Counted from the stretch's first letter, positions 7,453 to 15,383 are shown. The stretch: 64,000 bases of DNA from Bacteroidales bacterium (GCA_035647615.1 DASRND010000038.1:1-64000); one strand, 5' to 3'. Notes: generated from the sequence alone by a model not told the origin. Translations and numbers: made by a program.

Positions 7453-8129
7453 TGACACCAAAACAATTTGAAGACTTGGTTTGCGAACACTTCCGCAATA
7501 AAGGATATAAAGCCGAAGTAACTTCATACAGCAACGACTATGGCGTTGACGTATTTGCAACTAAAGGCAAAGAAAGAATTGCAGTTCAAGCAAAAATGTA
7601 TGGCGGTGGAACAAGAAAAATAAACCGACAAATGGTTATGGAACTTCACGGAGCAAAAGACTATTTTGATTGCACAAAAGCAGTTATTGCGACAGATGGA
7701 ATATTACTTTCAGACGCATTAGAAGTAGCCAACAAACTTAAAATTGACATATTAAATATTGACAGTTCAGTTCCGGTTACTATTAAAAAATCAATTTCAA
7801 ACGACAAGACATTTGATAGCATTTGGGAAAAATATATTCTTCCATTGCAAGGCAAAACTTTAACAAGGGACAACGGAGAAACAAACGAAATTCTAAAAGT
7901 AAATTGGAGTGAAGTTGAACGACTAACATCAAACGGAAACAAAGGGAAAATTAAGGTTGAAATATTCAAACAGGCAATTAACAAACTTTTAACGGACGGC
8001 TCAATTACCAGAGACTACATCAACCAAAATTATGTTGGACGAGCATCATCGGGAATAATTTTAATTTTATCACAAGTTCCCTTTTTCAACCTGACAGACA
8101 AACCAACTGGACTAAAATACATTAAATGA
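7452..8129 (+). CDS. Mrr-like PD-(D/E)XK restriction endonuclease
   Basis: The 225-residue product starts MTPKQFEDLVCEHFRNKGY, the opening of the Mrr_cat domain. It continues with NDYGVDVFA (catalytic Asp) and IAVQAKMY (the QAK metal-binding pair) near residue 55. The rest of the nuclease fold runs to about residue 105 (AVIATDGILLSDALEVA). The C-terminal 85 residues (about 140-225) look helical, possibly winged-helix. Mrr proteins cut modified foreign DNA as type IV restriction enzymes. Coupling to a GIY-YIG nuclease inside one cassette suggests an anti-phage or anti-plasmid module; the biochemical target cannot be read here. Confidence 0.8.
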   Translation: MTPKQFEDLVCEHFRNKGYKAEVTSYSNDYGVDVFATKGKERIAVQAKMYGGGTRKINRQMVMELHGAKDYFDCTKAVIATDGILLSDALEVANKLKIDILNIDSSVPVTIKKSISNDKTFDSIWEKYILPLQGKTLTRDNGETNEILKVNWSEVERLTSNGNKGKIKVEIFKQAINKLLTDGSITRDYINQNYVGRASSGIILILSQVPFFNLTDKPTGLKYIK

Positions 8130-8158
8130 AAAAAGCCACAACCGAGAGAACTACTGGC

Positions 8159-8288
8159 TATAACAGCACCTACCCAAAAGGCGGGGTTTCGTGCTTCGCA
8201 GACACATTTGTGCAAGCCGAAAGTTCAGTCCTCCGAATGAAGTTTAGTGGTGAAAATCCCGCCCTTCGGGTAGCTGCAAAGCGTTGAT
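8159..8288 (+). repeat. attC-like site F
   Basis: The site starts TATAACA (8159-8165) and ends CGTTGAT (8282-8288). The arms GCACCTACCC..GGCGGG and CCCGCC..GGGTAGCTGC pair over 20 bp with mismatches at positions 4, 11 and 14. The loop carries GCTTCGCAGACACATTTGT, shared with site H. Confidence 0.8.
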
Positions 8289-8395
8289 AATCAATCCACC
8301 AAACTGGTTTTGAAAGTCTGAATACTCATGCTAACGGGTATAAATTGACAGAGTGAAAAGCAAAAGAAATGAAACAATTTAACAAACTATATACT

Positions 8396-9493
8396 ATGAG
8401 AAACATACTGATTTGTGCATTCATTTTAATCCATTCTCTATGTTCAGGTGATGACATTATAAAAGGGGAAATTAATATTTCCGGAACGGCCTTAAATTAT
8501 TCAGATAGTTCAATGTTAATTCTGACCAATGTAGATACTCATAAGCACATTGACACTGCCTATATTATAAACAACAGTTTCAATTTTACTACTCCTAAAT
8601 CTGAACCTACTGGTTATGGAATTTTTTTCAGAATGGAAAACCAGCCTCGAGATGAGTTCTTATTTTTCTGGAAAGAAAATGTTGACATTTCAATTAATGG
8701 AATTAAAGGCGAGATGAAATATGCAAATGTTGAGGGTGGAATAGTACAGAGTCAACAAAATAGCTATAACAAAATCATAAAACCATTAAGTCTGCATTTC
8801 GATAGTATAAATGCAATAATTAATTCCGGTGATGTAAAAGATGCAGAAAAAATAAACTCTCTGAATTTACTATTAGATACTATAATAGATGAAAGAGTTG
8901 TCTTGGGAGCTAAATATATAATGGAAAATCCCAACGCTTTTTTAAGTGCATCCCTACTAGCCGATTTTGCACCTTTACTTCAAAAGGACGAAATAAAATC
9001 ACTTTACGAAAATTTGTCTCCAAAAATCAAAGAGTCTGCTAACGCAATAGCTGTTTCTAATTTTTTAAAAATTAGTAAAGATGTAAAAATAGGTGACATT
9101 GCCGACGATTTTGAACTACCAGACTTAAATGGCAACAAAGTTGGGTTGAAAGACTTTAAAGGTAAGTTTGTTTTACTAGAATTCTGGGCAGCAGGTTGTG
9201 GTCCTTGTAGAATGGAAAATAAAAACTTATTGGCAAACTATAAACTTTATAATAGTAAGGGATTTGAAATAATTAGTATTTCCAACGATAAAAATAAAAA
9301 AGATTGGGCTAATGCAACAAAGAAAGATTCCATAATTTGGGCATCTTTGCTTGGGGATACGGAGGTAGCAGCCAAATACAATGTTAAATTTATCCCGTCA
9401 AATTTTCTAATAGATCCAACTGGAAAAATTATAGCAATAAATATACAGGGTGACCAATTAGGAGAAAAACTAAAGGACATATTCGGTGAATAA
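8396..9493 (+). CDS. TlpA-like thiol-disulfide oxidoreductase, exported
   Basis: I prefer ATG 8396 over ATG 8369 because it starts a normal signal peptide (MRNILICAFILIHSLCSG). The product then has 365 residues. The first part is a DUF4369-like domain, followed by a helical linker. From about residue 235 comes an AhpC/TlpA thioredoxin domain with the redox motif WAAGCGPC and a later cis-Pro region (KFIPSNFLID). Such proteins act in the periplasm, reducing or exchanging disulfides, often linked to respiration or cytochrome c maturation. It is the sole gene of cassette 6, with a leader of about 110 bases after site F. Confidence 0.8.
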   Translation: MRNILICAFILIHSLCSGDDIIKGEINISGTALNYSDSSMLILTNVDTHKHIDTAYIINNSFNFTTPKSEPTGYGIFFRMENQPRDEFLFFWKENVDISINGIKGEMKYANVEGGIVQSQQNSYNKIIKPLSLHFDSINAIINSGDVKDAEKINSLNLLLDTIIDERVVLGAKYIMENPNAFLSASLLADFAPLLQKDEIKSLYENLSPKIKESANAIAVSNFLKISKDVKIGDIADDFELPDLNGNKVGLKDFKGKFVLLEFWAAGCGPCRMENKNLLANYKLYNSKGFEIISISNDKNKKDWANATKKDSIIWASLLGDTEVAAKYNVKFIPSNFLIDPTGKIIAINIQGDQLGEKLKDIFGE

Positions 9494-9501
9494 GGAATGA
9501 T

Positions 9502-9630
9502 TATAACAAAGACTATAAATAATGGCGGGTGAAGTACATAATTGAAAGCTCGTAACCCGCACCAGCATTGGTGTTGGTTGACAGCGGACAACCACGCAAA
9601 CCGCCACTATTTATAGCCTCAACCGTTATG
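9502..9630 (+). repeat. attC-like site G
   Basis: The site starts TATAACA (9502-9508) and ends CGTTATG (9624-9630). The arms GACTATAAATAATGGCGG and CCGCCACTATTTATAGCC pair with two A-C mismatches. The loop has an inner hairpin CACCA/TGGTG. The ATG of the next gene lies inside the end box. Confidence 0.8.
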
Positions 9631-10287
9631 GTGCATTTTAAAAAGACGAAATTGAAACAACTAACATTTATATTTACCCTTATCGTTTCGACAACTTTTG
9701 CAGCTTTTGGACAGACAGACTGCAATAAAGCTAAGTTGAATGCTCAAACAGACTTTGTAGAAGGAAATTATTTATTTCATTCATTAGAATTTCAGCCAAC
9801 AGAAAATACTTACCTCTTTGTGCTTAGAGAAGATTACAACATTCAATGGAGTTTTATCGACCAAGACTCTTTGGACTATTACGACTGCTATGATTCAGCT
9901 TTGACCGTGAATTTGAGGAAAAAATATGGAGATGACTTTTTAAATAATGCAAGAACAAAAGCTGATAGTTTAGAGCGCACTGAAAATTGGAGAAAAGAAC
10001 CAGAGTTTCCTGGTGGAAATGCTGCAATGTTCAAATTCATTACGGACAAACTGATAATTGAAGAAGGTGATTTAGGAGAAGGAATTCAAACTAAAATATT
10101 TATTTCATTTACAATAACTGAGAAAGGAGAACTTGAAGACATTAAAGTAGTGAAAGGAATTAGTGAAAAGGTTGACAACAATGTCATACAGATATTTAGT
10201 GTAATGCCGAATTGGATACCAGCATATTTGTATGGAAAACCTACAAGAATGAGATATTCAATGCCAATTCAACTTGAATATAAATGA
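9628..10287 (+). CDS. Exported protein with TonB C-terminal-like domain
   Basis: The frame is open back to 9568, but that is inside site G, so I take ATG 9628, whose ATG is part of the site's final CGTTATG box. GTG 9631 is the alternative. The 219-residue product has a signal peptide ending near FAAFGQT. Residues from about 130 on (EFPGGNAAMFKFITDKL, later ISFTITEKGELEDIKVVKG) match the TonB C-terminal fold seen in many Bacteroidota energy-transducer-like proteins. It lacks the Pro-rich spacer of true TonB, so transduction of energy is not certain. It is the last gene of the array. Confidence 0.7.
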   Translation: MVHFKKTKLKQLTFIFTLIVSTTFAAFGQTDCNKAKLNAQTDFVEGNYLFHSLEFQPTENTYLFVLREDYNIQWSFIDQDSLDYYDCYDSALTVNLRKKYGDDFLNNARTKADSLERTENWRKEPEFPGGNAAMFKFITDKLIIEEGDLGEGIQTKIFISFTITEKGELEDIKVVKGISEKVDNNVIQIFSVMPNWIPAYLYGKPTRMRYSMPIQLEYK

Positions 10288-10297
10288 GAAAACGCAC

Positions 10298-10427
10298 CAT
10301 AACAGCAACTACCCAAAAGGCGGGGTTTCGTGCTTCGCAGACACATTTGTTCAAGCCGAAAGTTCAGTTCTCCGAATCAAAGTCTGTGGTAAAAGTCCCG
10401 TCCTTCGGGTAGCTGCAAAACGTTAGC
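10298..10427 (+). repeat. attC-like site H (last of the array)
   Basis: The site starts CATAACA (10298-10304) and ends CGTTAGC (10421-10427). The arms GCAACTACCC..GGCGGG and CCCGTC..GGGTAGCTGC pair over 20 bp with mismatches at 4, 11, 14 and 16. The loop is almost identical to that of site F. No further site follows. Confidence 0.8.
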
Positions 10428-10486
10428 AGACATAGCTCTTGCGGATTCCTGCATCACACACTTACCAGCACGAACTCACCCATTTT

Positions 10487-10726
10487 TTAATAAATGACCA
10501 GCCGCCTGATACAAAGTTCTCCGTTGTGGCTAAAAGTTACAAAGTAAATGCCGCCAGGATGGTGCGATAAATCCAACTCATTATTATCTCCAATCATGCG
10601 GGGGCTTAAAATCTTAACTCCCCGGCTGTTAAAAATAGAAATTTCGACAGGAAACTTCACCCCGCCGATGTAAAACTTTCCGGTAGCCGGATTGGGATAA
10701 ATAATGGGCGACATCCGTGTTGACAT
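10487..10726 (-). pseudogene. Remnant of a type IX secretion cargo (C-terminal sorting domain only)
   Basis: About 79 residues are left. They read IIYPNPATGKFYI ... ISIFNSRGVKIL ... LDLSHHPGGIYFVTF ... RRLVIY, which is the complete type A sorting domain of type IX cargo: YPNP opening, GIY motif and a hydrophobic-Arg end. Such domains are the tail of large surface proteins and have no function alone. There is no signal peptide or passenger upstream on the minus strand, so the 5' part of the gene has been lost. It lies 60 bases from the last cassette site, the array's edge. Confidence 0.7.
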
Positions 10727-10806
10727 TGAAGCAGAGCATTTATTAATTGCTGACTGGTGAGATATTATTTCTCCTTTTGGTCAGAATCGCTGTTTCAACC
10801 TGACGT

Positions 10807-10839
10807 TTTTCGGCTATCGGCTATTTTGAATTATCTTTG
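10807..10839 (+). promoter_or_regulatory. Bacteroidota-type promoter
   Basis: TATCTTTG at 10832-10839 fits the -7 consensus TAnnTTTG exactly. A weak TTTTC lies about 20 bases upstream as -33. The start point would be near 10845, 26 bases ahead of the SDR gene's ATG. Confidence 0.5.
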
Positions 10840-10871
10840 CAGGAGTTTTAAAAGTATTAAAAAACCAAGCA

Positions 10872-11576
10872 ATGAACATCGTAATAACAGGAGCAAGCAA
10901 AGGTATTGGCAATGCGCTGGTTAGGCGGCTGGCTGCCGATCCTACGCATCATATTGTAGCCATATCGCGCGATGCCGAAAAGCTGAACGCATTGGCTGCT
11001 GAATGTCGCTGGCAAAACAGCGATGCGCATGTTCACCCCATTGCTTTCGATCTATTGTCGCCTGGCTATTCATTTAATCTTATCCCCAAAATCGTTGAAG
11101 CTTTTGATAGTGTTGATGTTTTGGTAAATAATGCCGGATTGCTGATAAAGAAAGACTTTGCAGCTTTTTCAGATGAAGATTTTGATGCGGTGATGAACGT
11201 AAACGTTAAGAGCGTATTCAAACTCACCCGTTCGCTGCTGCCCTACTTTGCTCGTCCGGCACATATCGTCAACATCGGCAGTATGGGCGGCATACAAGGC
11301 ACGGCCAAATTTGCTGGGTTGTCGTTGTACAGTACCGCCAAAGGCGCTGTGGCGGTGCTTACAGAAGCACTGGCCGAGGAGTTATCCGAAAAAAAGATTT
11401 CGGTAAACTGTCTGGCATACGGCGCTGTGCAAACAGAGATGCTGGCGCAGGCCTTTCCGGGTTACACCGCTCCATTGAGCCCCGAAAATATGGCGGAGTT
11501 TGTCGCCTGGTTTGCGACGCACGGACATCAGTTTTTTAACGGGAAAGTACTTCCCGTTTCATCATCAACACCTTGA
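10872..11576 (+). CDS. Short-chain dehydrogenase/reductase
   Basis: The 234-residue product is a one-domain Rossmann oxidoreductase. The NAD(P)-binding signature is ITGASKGIG at the very N-terminus, NNAG follows near residue 84, and the catalytic Ser (NIGSMGG) and YSTAK come near residues 132-156. The substrate cannot be told; classical SDRs use alcohols, ketones or enoyl thioesters. It is slightly short for the family because the C-terminal substrate loop is reduced. It reads into the RseC-like gene after 19 bases and so probably shares its promoter. Confidence 0.85.
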   Translation: MNIVITGASKGIGNALVRRLAADPTHHIVAISRDAEKLNALAAECRWQNSDAHVHPIAFDLLSPGYSFNLIPKIVEAFDSVDVLVNNAGLLIKKDFAAFSDEDFDAVMNVNVKSVFKLTRSLLPYFARPAHIVNIGSMGGIQGTAKFAGLSLYSTAKGAVAVLTEALAEELSEKKISVNCLAYGAVQTEMLAQAFPGYTAPLSPENMAEFVAWFATHGHQFFNGKVLPVSSSTP

Positions 11577-11595
11577 AAAATATATTTTTTAATAA

Positions 11596-12018
11596 ATGGA
11601 CAACGAGGATCTCATAACACATAGCGGAATCATCACACGGCACGAAACCGGAACCCTCTTCGTAAGCATCATAGCGGAATCGGCCTGTTCGGCCTGCCAC
11701 GCCAAAGGAGTTTGTGGCATGTCGGAAATGCAGGAAAAGGTTGTAGAAATAAGCGACGCGCATCATGCAGAACTTACTGTTGGCACTCCGGTGACCGTGG
11801 CTATGAAACGCACCACCGGACTCAAAGCCGTTTTGTATGGATATTTACTACCTTTTGTGCTTTTGCTGACAACACTTTTCGTTGCAATGGGTTATTACCA
11901 TAACGAAGGCAAAGCAGGCCTGCTGGCACTGGCCATCCTGCTGCCTTACTACTTTGGACTATACATGCTTCGTGACAAGATGAAAACAAGATTTGAATTT
12001 ACAATACTCGAAACGTAA
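11596..12018 (+). CDS. RseC/MucC family membrane protein
   Basis: The 140-residue product begins with a small beta domain containing a Cys cluster (CSACHAKGVCGM, residues about 33-45), then two membrane spans (about 78-98 and 104-122) and a short tail. This is the plan of SoxR-reducing-system protein RseC, which associates with the Rnf electron-transport complex or with SoxR reduction. In many Bacteroidota rseC precedes rnfB; here no rnf gene follows, so its partner is elsewhere. It lies between an SDR gene and a secreted-protein gene with short gaps. Confidence 0.8.
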   Translation: MDNEDLITHSGIITRHETGTLFVSIIAESACSACHAKGVCGMSEMQEKVVEISDAHHAELTVGTPVTVAMKRTTGLKAVLYGYLLPFVLLLTTLFVAMGYYHNEGKAGLLALAILLPYYFGLYMLRDKMKTRFEFTILET

Positions 12019-12049
12019 TCAATCACTTCTACTTTAATAATAAAATCCA

Positions 12050-14389
12050 ATGAAACAATTCCTATTCTATCTTCTACTTCTCGCCTTTATCCCTGCTATT
12101 GTTCCGGCGCAGGAGCAGCTTTCGCCACGCATTATTCGCAAAGCAGCTTACGCAGATAAAACACCACCACTTCGTGAAATGACCGTGATACTGCCCGGCG
12201 AACGAAAACGCGCATGGAAAGATGGCATTATTAAAAATGAATCCGTTGAAATGCTCCCTAAAAATGAAGCAGGAGAGCAGCCTGGAATTTATGAAAGCCT
12301 GCAACAAACCAAAGGTGAAACAAAATCGCGCGGACCGTTGGTTAACGTAGATGGCGTGGGCAATGTGAACGGCGTTTACCCGCCCGACACCGATGGCGAT
12401 GTAGGTCCGAATCATTATTTTCAGATGATCAATCTCTCATTTGCCATATTCAGTAAAACTGGCGCAAGGCTCTATGGTCCCGCCGACAACAGCACGCTAT
12501 GGCAGGGATTTATTGGCCCCTGGACCGGCACCAACGATGGCGACCCCATCGTGATCTACGACGAGGATGCCGACCGCTGGGTAGCATCACAGTTTGCCGT
12601 CGAACTCTCCAACGGCAAAAGCTATGAACTGGTTGCCGTGTCAGCAACCGGCGACCCATTGGGCGAATATTACCGTTATGCTTTCGAATTTGATCATTTC
12701 AATGATTATCCTAAACTGGGCGTGTGGGGCGATGGCTACTACTGCACCTTCAATTTCTTCAGCGGCCAATTCATCGGTTCAGGCGTAGCCGCCTTCGAAC
12801 GCGACAAAATGCTCGTCGGCGACCCCGACGCCAACATGGTGTTCTTTGGGTATTTCCCCGGTAAATTCAGCCTGCAGCCTTCTGACTTCGACGGCATCCT
12901 GCCACCCGAAGGCTCGCCTGCTTACATCGCTACAGCTAATATTTTTAATAATAAAAAACTTGAGATTTATGAATTTGCTGTCGATTGGGACGATCCGGCT
13001 AACTCAACTTATCAGTTAAGCGTATCGCTCAACCCGGGCTATTTTAATGCAGATGTGGATGGAATACCGCAGCCAGGAACCAACAACCGCCTCGACGTGC
13101 TGGCACAGATGCTCATGTTCAGGCTCGCCTATCGCAACTTCGGCACCTACGAAACCATGCTGGCCAACCACACCGTAAAAGTGGGTAGCCGCGCAGGCAT
13201 AAAATGGTATGAGCTGCGCAAAAACGACACCACCAACTGGTACATCTATCAGCAGGGTGTGTACGCTCCCGACGACGGTCTGCACCGCTGGATGGGAAGC
13301 CTGGCCATGAACGCCGACGGCACCATAGCGCTGGGATACTCGGTGAGCAGCAGCAACCATTTTCCTTCCATCCGCTACACCGGACGTCCGGCCGATGCTC
13401 CGCTGGGCGAGATGACTTACGAAGAAATAGAAGCTGTGACCGGAACCAGCAACCAAAGCAGTATCTCGCGCTGGGGCGACTATGCCAATATGAGCGTGGA
13501 TCCGGTGGACAGCACAACTTTTTGGTTTACCACCGAATATTGTCGTGCCGGATGGAAAACCCGCATTATCTCTTTCAATTTTGACCCGTTGATGCCACCA
13601 GTAGCCAATGCCGGCGAGGACGCCTCCGTTTGTCAGGACACACTTTTCAGAGCTTTCGGCAGCGTTGCCAACGCCAAGGGGCATCTGTGGACAACCACGG
13701 GCGACGGCATCCTTCCCAACCCACAAAACCTCACAACAGTGTATTTCAGAGGAAACGGCGACCTGGCGAAAGGAGAGTTCTGGCTCACCCTCACCGCCGA
13801 AGGCTACGGCGAAGGCATGACTGCTTCCGACAGCATCCACGTAGAAATTGTTTTTCGTCCCATCGTCGATGCCGGCAACGACACCACCATACATCTACAG
13901 GCTGCCTATCAGGCCAACGCACTGGCGTCCAACTACGAAAACCTGCTGTGGAGTACTACCGGCGACGGCGTCTTCAGCAACGAAAGCTCCCTGCAAACGA
14001 TCTATACGCCGGGCGAAGAAGACAAAGTAAATCGCACCGTGAAGCTTACGCTGATGGCTTCACCCCTCTCGCCCTGCTCTTTTGGCGGCAGCGACAACCT
14101 AACCCTAACCCTCGATCCCACCATTGGAATCGCCGAAGCACCAGCGTCAGAAAAAATTTCGGTTAGCCCAAATCCTTCTTCCGGGAAATTTACCGTCACG
14201 GCCAGTGGCATCAACCGGGATGCGATCATCAACATCATGAATACTGCCGGCGACATCGTTTTTACCGAACACATGCAGCCCGGCGAATACTCCAGAGCAT
14301 TCGACCTGCGCTATCAGCCGGCAGGCATTTATCTTGTGCAGATCAACACAGGAAAAACTACTGTGGTGGAAAAAGTGATCATTCAGTAG
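12050..14389 (+). CDS. Type IX secreted surface protein, unknown function
   Basis: The 779-residue product has a signal peptide ending near VPAQ and a type A sorting domain at the end (VSPNPSSGKFTV ... GIYLVQINTGKTTVVEKVIIQ), so it should be exported by the type IX system and anchored or released at the surface. Residues 110-510 form one large uncharacterised domain with DTDGDVGPNHYFQM and GDPIVIYDEDADRW, reminiscent of calcium-rich propeller-type proteins. Two PKD/Ig-like repeats follow (ANAGEDASVCQDT; DAGNDTTIHLQ), each ending in a W(S/T)TTGDG pattern. A strong terminator follows 45 bases downstream. Confidence 0.8.
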   Translation: MKQFLFYLLLLAFIPAIVPAQEQLSPRIIRKAAYADKTPPLREMTVILPGERKRAWKDGIIKNESVEMLPKNEAGEQPGIYESLQQTKGETKSRGPLVNVDGVGNVNGVYPPDTDGDVGPNHYFQMINLSFAIFSKTGARLYGPADNSTLWQGFIGPWTGTNDGDPIVIYDEDADRWVASQFAVELSNGKSYELVAVSATGDPLGEYYRYAFEFDHFNDYPKLGVWGDGYYCTFNFFSGQFIGSGVAAFERDKMLVGDPDANMVFFGYFPGKFSLQPSDFDGILPPEGSPAYIATANIFNNKKLEIYEFAVDWDDPANSTYQLSVSLNPGYFNADVDGIPQPGTNNRLDVLAQMLMFRLAYRNFGTYETMLANHTVKVGSRAGIKWYELRKNDTTNWYIYQQGVYAPDDGLHRWMGSLAMNADGTIALGYSVSSSNHFPSIRYTGRPADAPLGEMTYEEIEAVTGTSNQSSISRWGDYANMSVDPVDSTTFWFTTEYCRAGWKTRIISFNFDPLMPPVANAGEDASVCQDTLFRAFGSVANAKGHLWTTTGDGILPNPQNLTTVYFRGNGDLAKGEFWLTLTAEGYGEGMTASDSIHVEIVFRPIVDAGNDTTIHLQAAYQANALASNYENLLWSTTGDGVFSNESSLQTIYTPGEEDKVNRTVKLTLMASPLSPCSFGGSDNLTLTLDPTIGIAEAPASEKISVSPNPSSGKFTVTASGINRDAIINIMNTAGDIVFTEHMQPGEYSRAFDLRYQPAGIYLVQINTGKTTVVEKVIIQ

Positions 14390-14434
14390 CGCGTGGCGCA
14401 ATACATTTCCAATAATATTCGAATTTTAAAAAAC

Positions 14435-14465
14435 AAAAAAGCCTCAGATGACTGAGGCTTTTTTG
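14435..14465. terminator. Bidirectional rho-independent terminator
   Basis: AGCCTCA and TGAGGCT pair around GATGAC, flanked by A6 and T6 runs. It ends the secreted-protein operon and could work on both strands. Confidence 0.9.
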
Positions 14466-14581
14466 TTTTTATTTTTAGATGCGCCCAAGTTAGGCGTCTG
14501 GACGATGTTGCGTTTTAGGACACGCAGCCTTGTGCCTTTGCCTTATTTCCACAGCATTCCAATGGGTTTGCTTTAAACAAA

Positions 14582-14616
14582 AACAGCCTTCCGGATTTAT
14601 CATACGCAAGGCTGTT
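14582..14616 (-). terminator. Terminator of the flavodoxin gene
   Basis: AACAGCCTT and AAGGCTGTT pair around a 17-base loop. On the minus strand it lies just after the flavodoxin stop and is followed by a T-rich stretch. Confidence 0.8.
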
Positions 14617-14638
14617 TTTTATTAAAATAGATAATTTT

Positions 14639-15148
14639 CTACTTAAAATCTTTCTTTAGGATTTCTACCCAGGCGTTGACGCGCTCGAGAGTTTTGTCTT
14701 TTTGGTTGTCTTCGTCGATGATCAGGCCAACGAATTTACCATCTTTCACGGCCATCGACTCGGCAAAATCGTAACCGCCGGTGGGCCACACACCGATTAT
14801 TGTTGCCTTGTCGGCCACGGCATCGTATAAACGTCCTGCTCCATCGGCAAAGCTGTCGGAGGAGGCTTCCTGGTCACCGAGGCCAAAGATGGCTATCTTC
14901 TTTTTCTTTAGATCGGCCTTTTTTACTTCATCAATAAAATCCAGCCAGTCTTCCTGCATCTCACCAATTTCCCACGTGGGGGTTCCGAGCACCAGATATG
15001 GGAACTTGTTAAGGTCAGCTTTTGAAGCATCTTCAACATTTATAACCATACATCGCTCCTGGCCAAAGGCGTTGCAAATGAGATTAGCAACCTTTTCGGT
15101 GCTCCCGGTTGAGGAGCCATAAAATATTCCAATATTTTTTTCCATCAC
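14639..15148 (-). CDS. fldA: Flavodoxin
   Basis: The 169-residue product is a long-chain flavodoxin. The FMN phosphate loop reads GIFYGSSTGSTEKVA at residues 6-20, followed by LGTPTWEIGEMQEDW and IFGLGDQEASSDSF, the two flavin-contact loops with the aromatic residues in place, and it ends with the usual acidic helix. It carries single electrons in the cytoplasm, for example from pyruvate oxidoreductase or to reductive enzymes, and replaces ferredoxin under iron limitation. It is a single-gene unit with its own terminator. Confidence 0.95.
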   Translation of the reverse strand: MMEKNIGIFYGSSTGSTEKVANLICNAFGQERCMVINVEDASKADLNKFPYLVLGTPTWEIGEMQEDWLDFIDEVKKADLKKKKIAIFGLGDQEASSDSFADGAGRLYDAVADKATIIGVWPTGGYDFAESMAVKDGKFVGLIIDEDNQKDKTLERVNAWVEILKKDFK

Positions 15149-15225
15149 AAATAAATTTTAGATGTTGGCAGTAGTATGCCTACACATTCAGTAATGAGCA
15201 AAAAACACGCAGTGCCCACCTTTGT

Positions 15226-15383
15226 TCAACTTTGGTTCAATCCAAAGATACCTGCCATCAAGCCACCATCCAAGCTAAAGGCTTGGCCGGTGATGCATGC
15301 CGACAGCTGTGAGAGAAGCCATTCGGCCAGTGAGCGGTGGCACCGCCGACGATGAAGTATTTGTTTTCGAGGTCGGGATTCAT
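15226..15383 (-). pseudogene. SDR pseudogene, internal deletion and frame change
   Basis: From ATG 15383 the minus strand reads MNPDLENKYFIVGGAT, the start of an SDR, and then loses sense. In another frame the same short stretch reads EWLLSQLSACITGQAFSL followed by DGGLMAGIFGL and a stop at 15226, which is the classic ITGQxxxVDGG end of an SDR. About 200 central residues, including the active site, are missing and the two ends join out of frame. It is a dead gene of about 160 bases in an otherwise empty gap (15149-15506). Confidence 0.7.

Larger units (their letters stand above)
1..10427 (+). mobile_element. Integron-like gene-cassette array (distal part, no integrase in window)
   Basis: Eight structured sites of 129-130 bp (ending at 142, 1399, 2785, 3789, 6647, 8288, 9630 and 10427) alternate with one to three genes, all on the + strand. 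Each module is gene(s) followed by a site, which is cassette order. The stretch is visibly more AT-rich than the DNA after 10430, and its cargo genes are functionally unrelated to one another, both typical of captured cassettes. In known integrons the integrase lies upstream of the first cassette, so it would be expected left of base 1. No integrase, attI or transposase is visible here. An alternative is a different hairpin-recognising tyrosine recombinase system, or a CALIN-type array that has lost its integrase. Confidence 0.75.

Noticed and set aside
9568..9627. Upstream extension of the TonB-C-like gene
   Set aside because: It lies inside site G; a good signal peptide begins only at 9628.
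13016..13894. Long open frame (292 codons) on the minus strand
   Set aside because: It is the antisense shadow of the 779-residue secreted-protein gene, with GC-rich codon bias and no motif.
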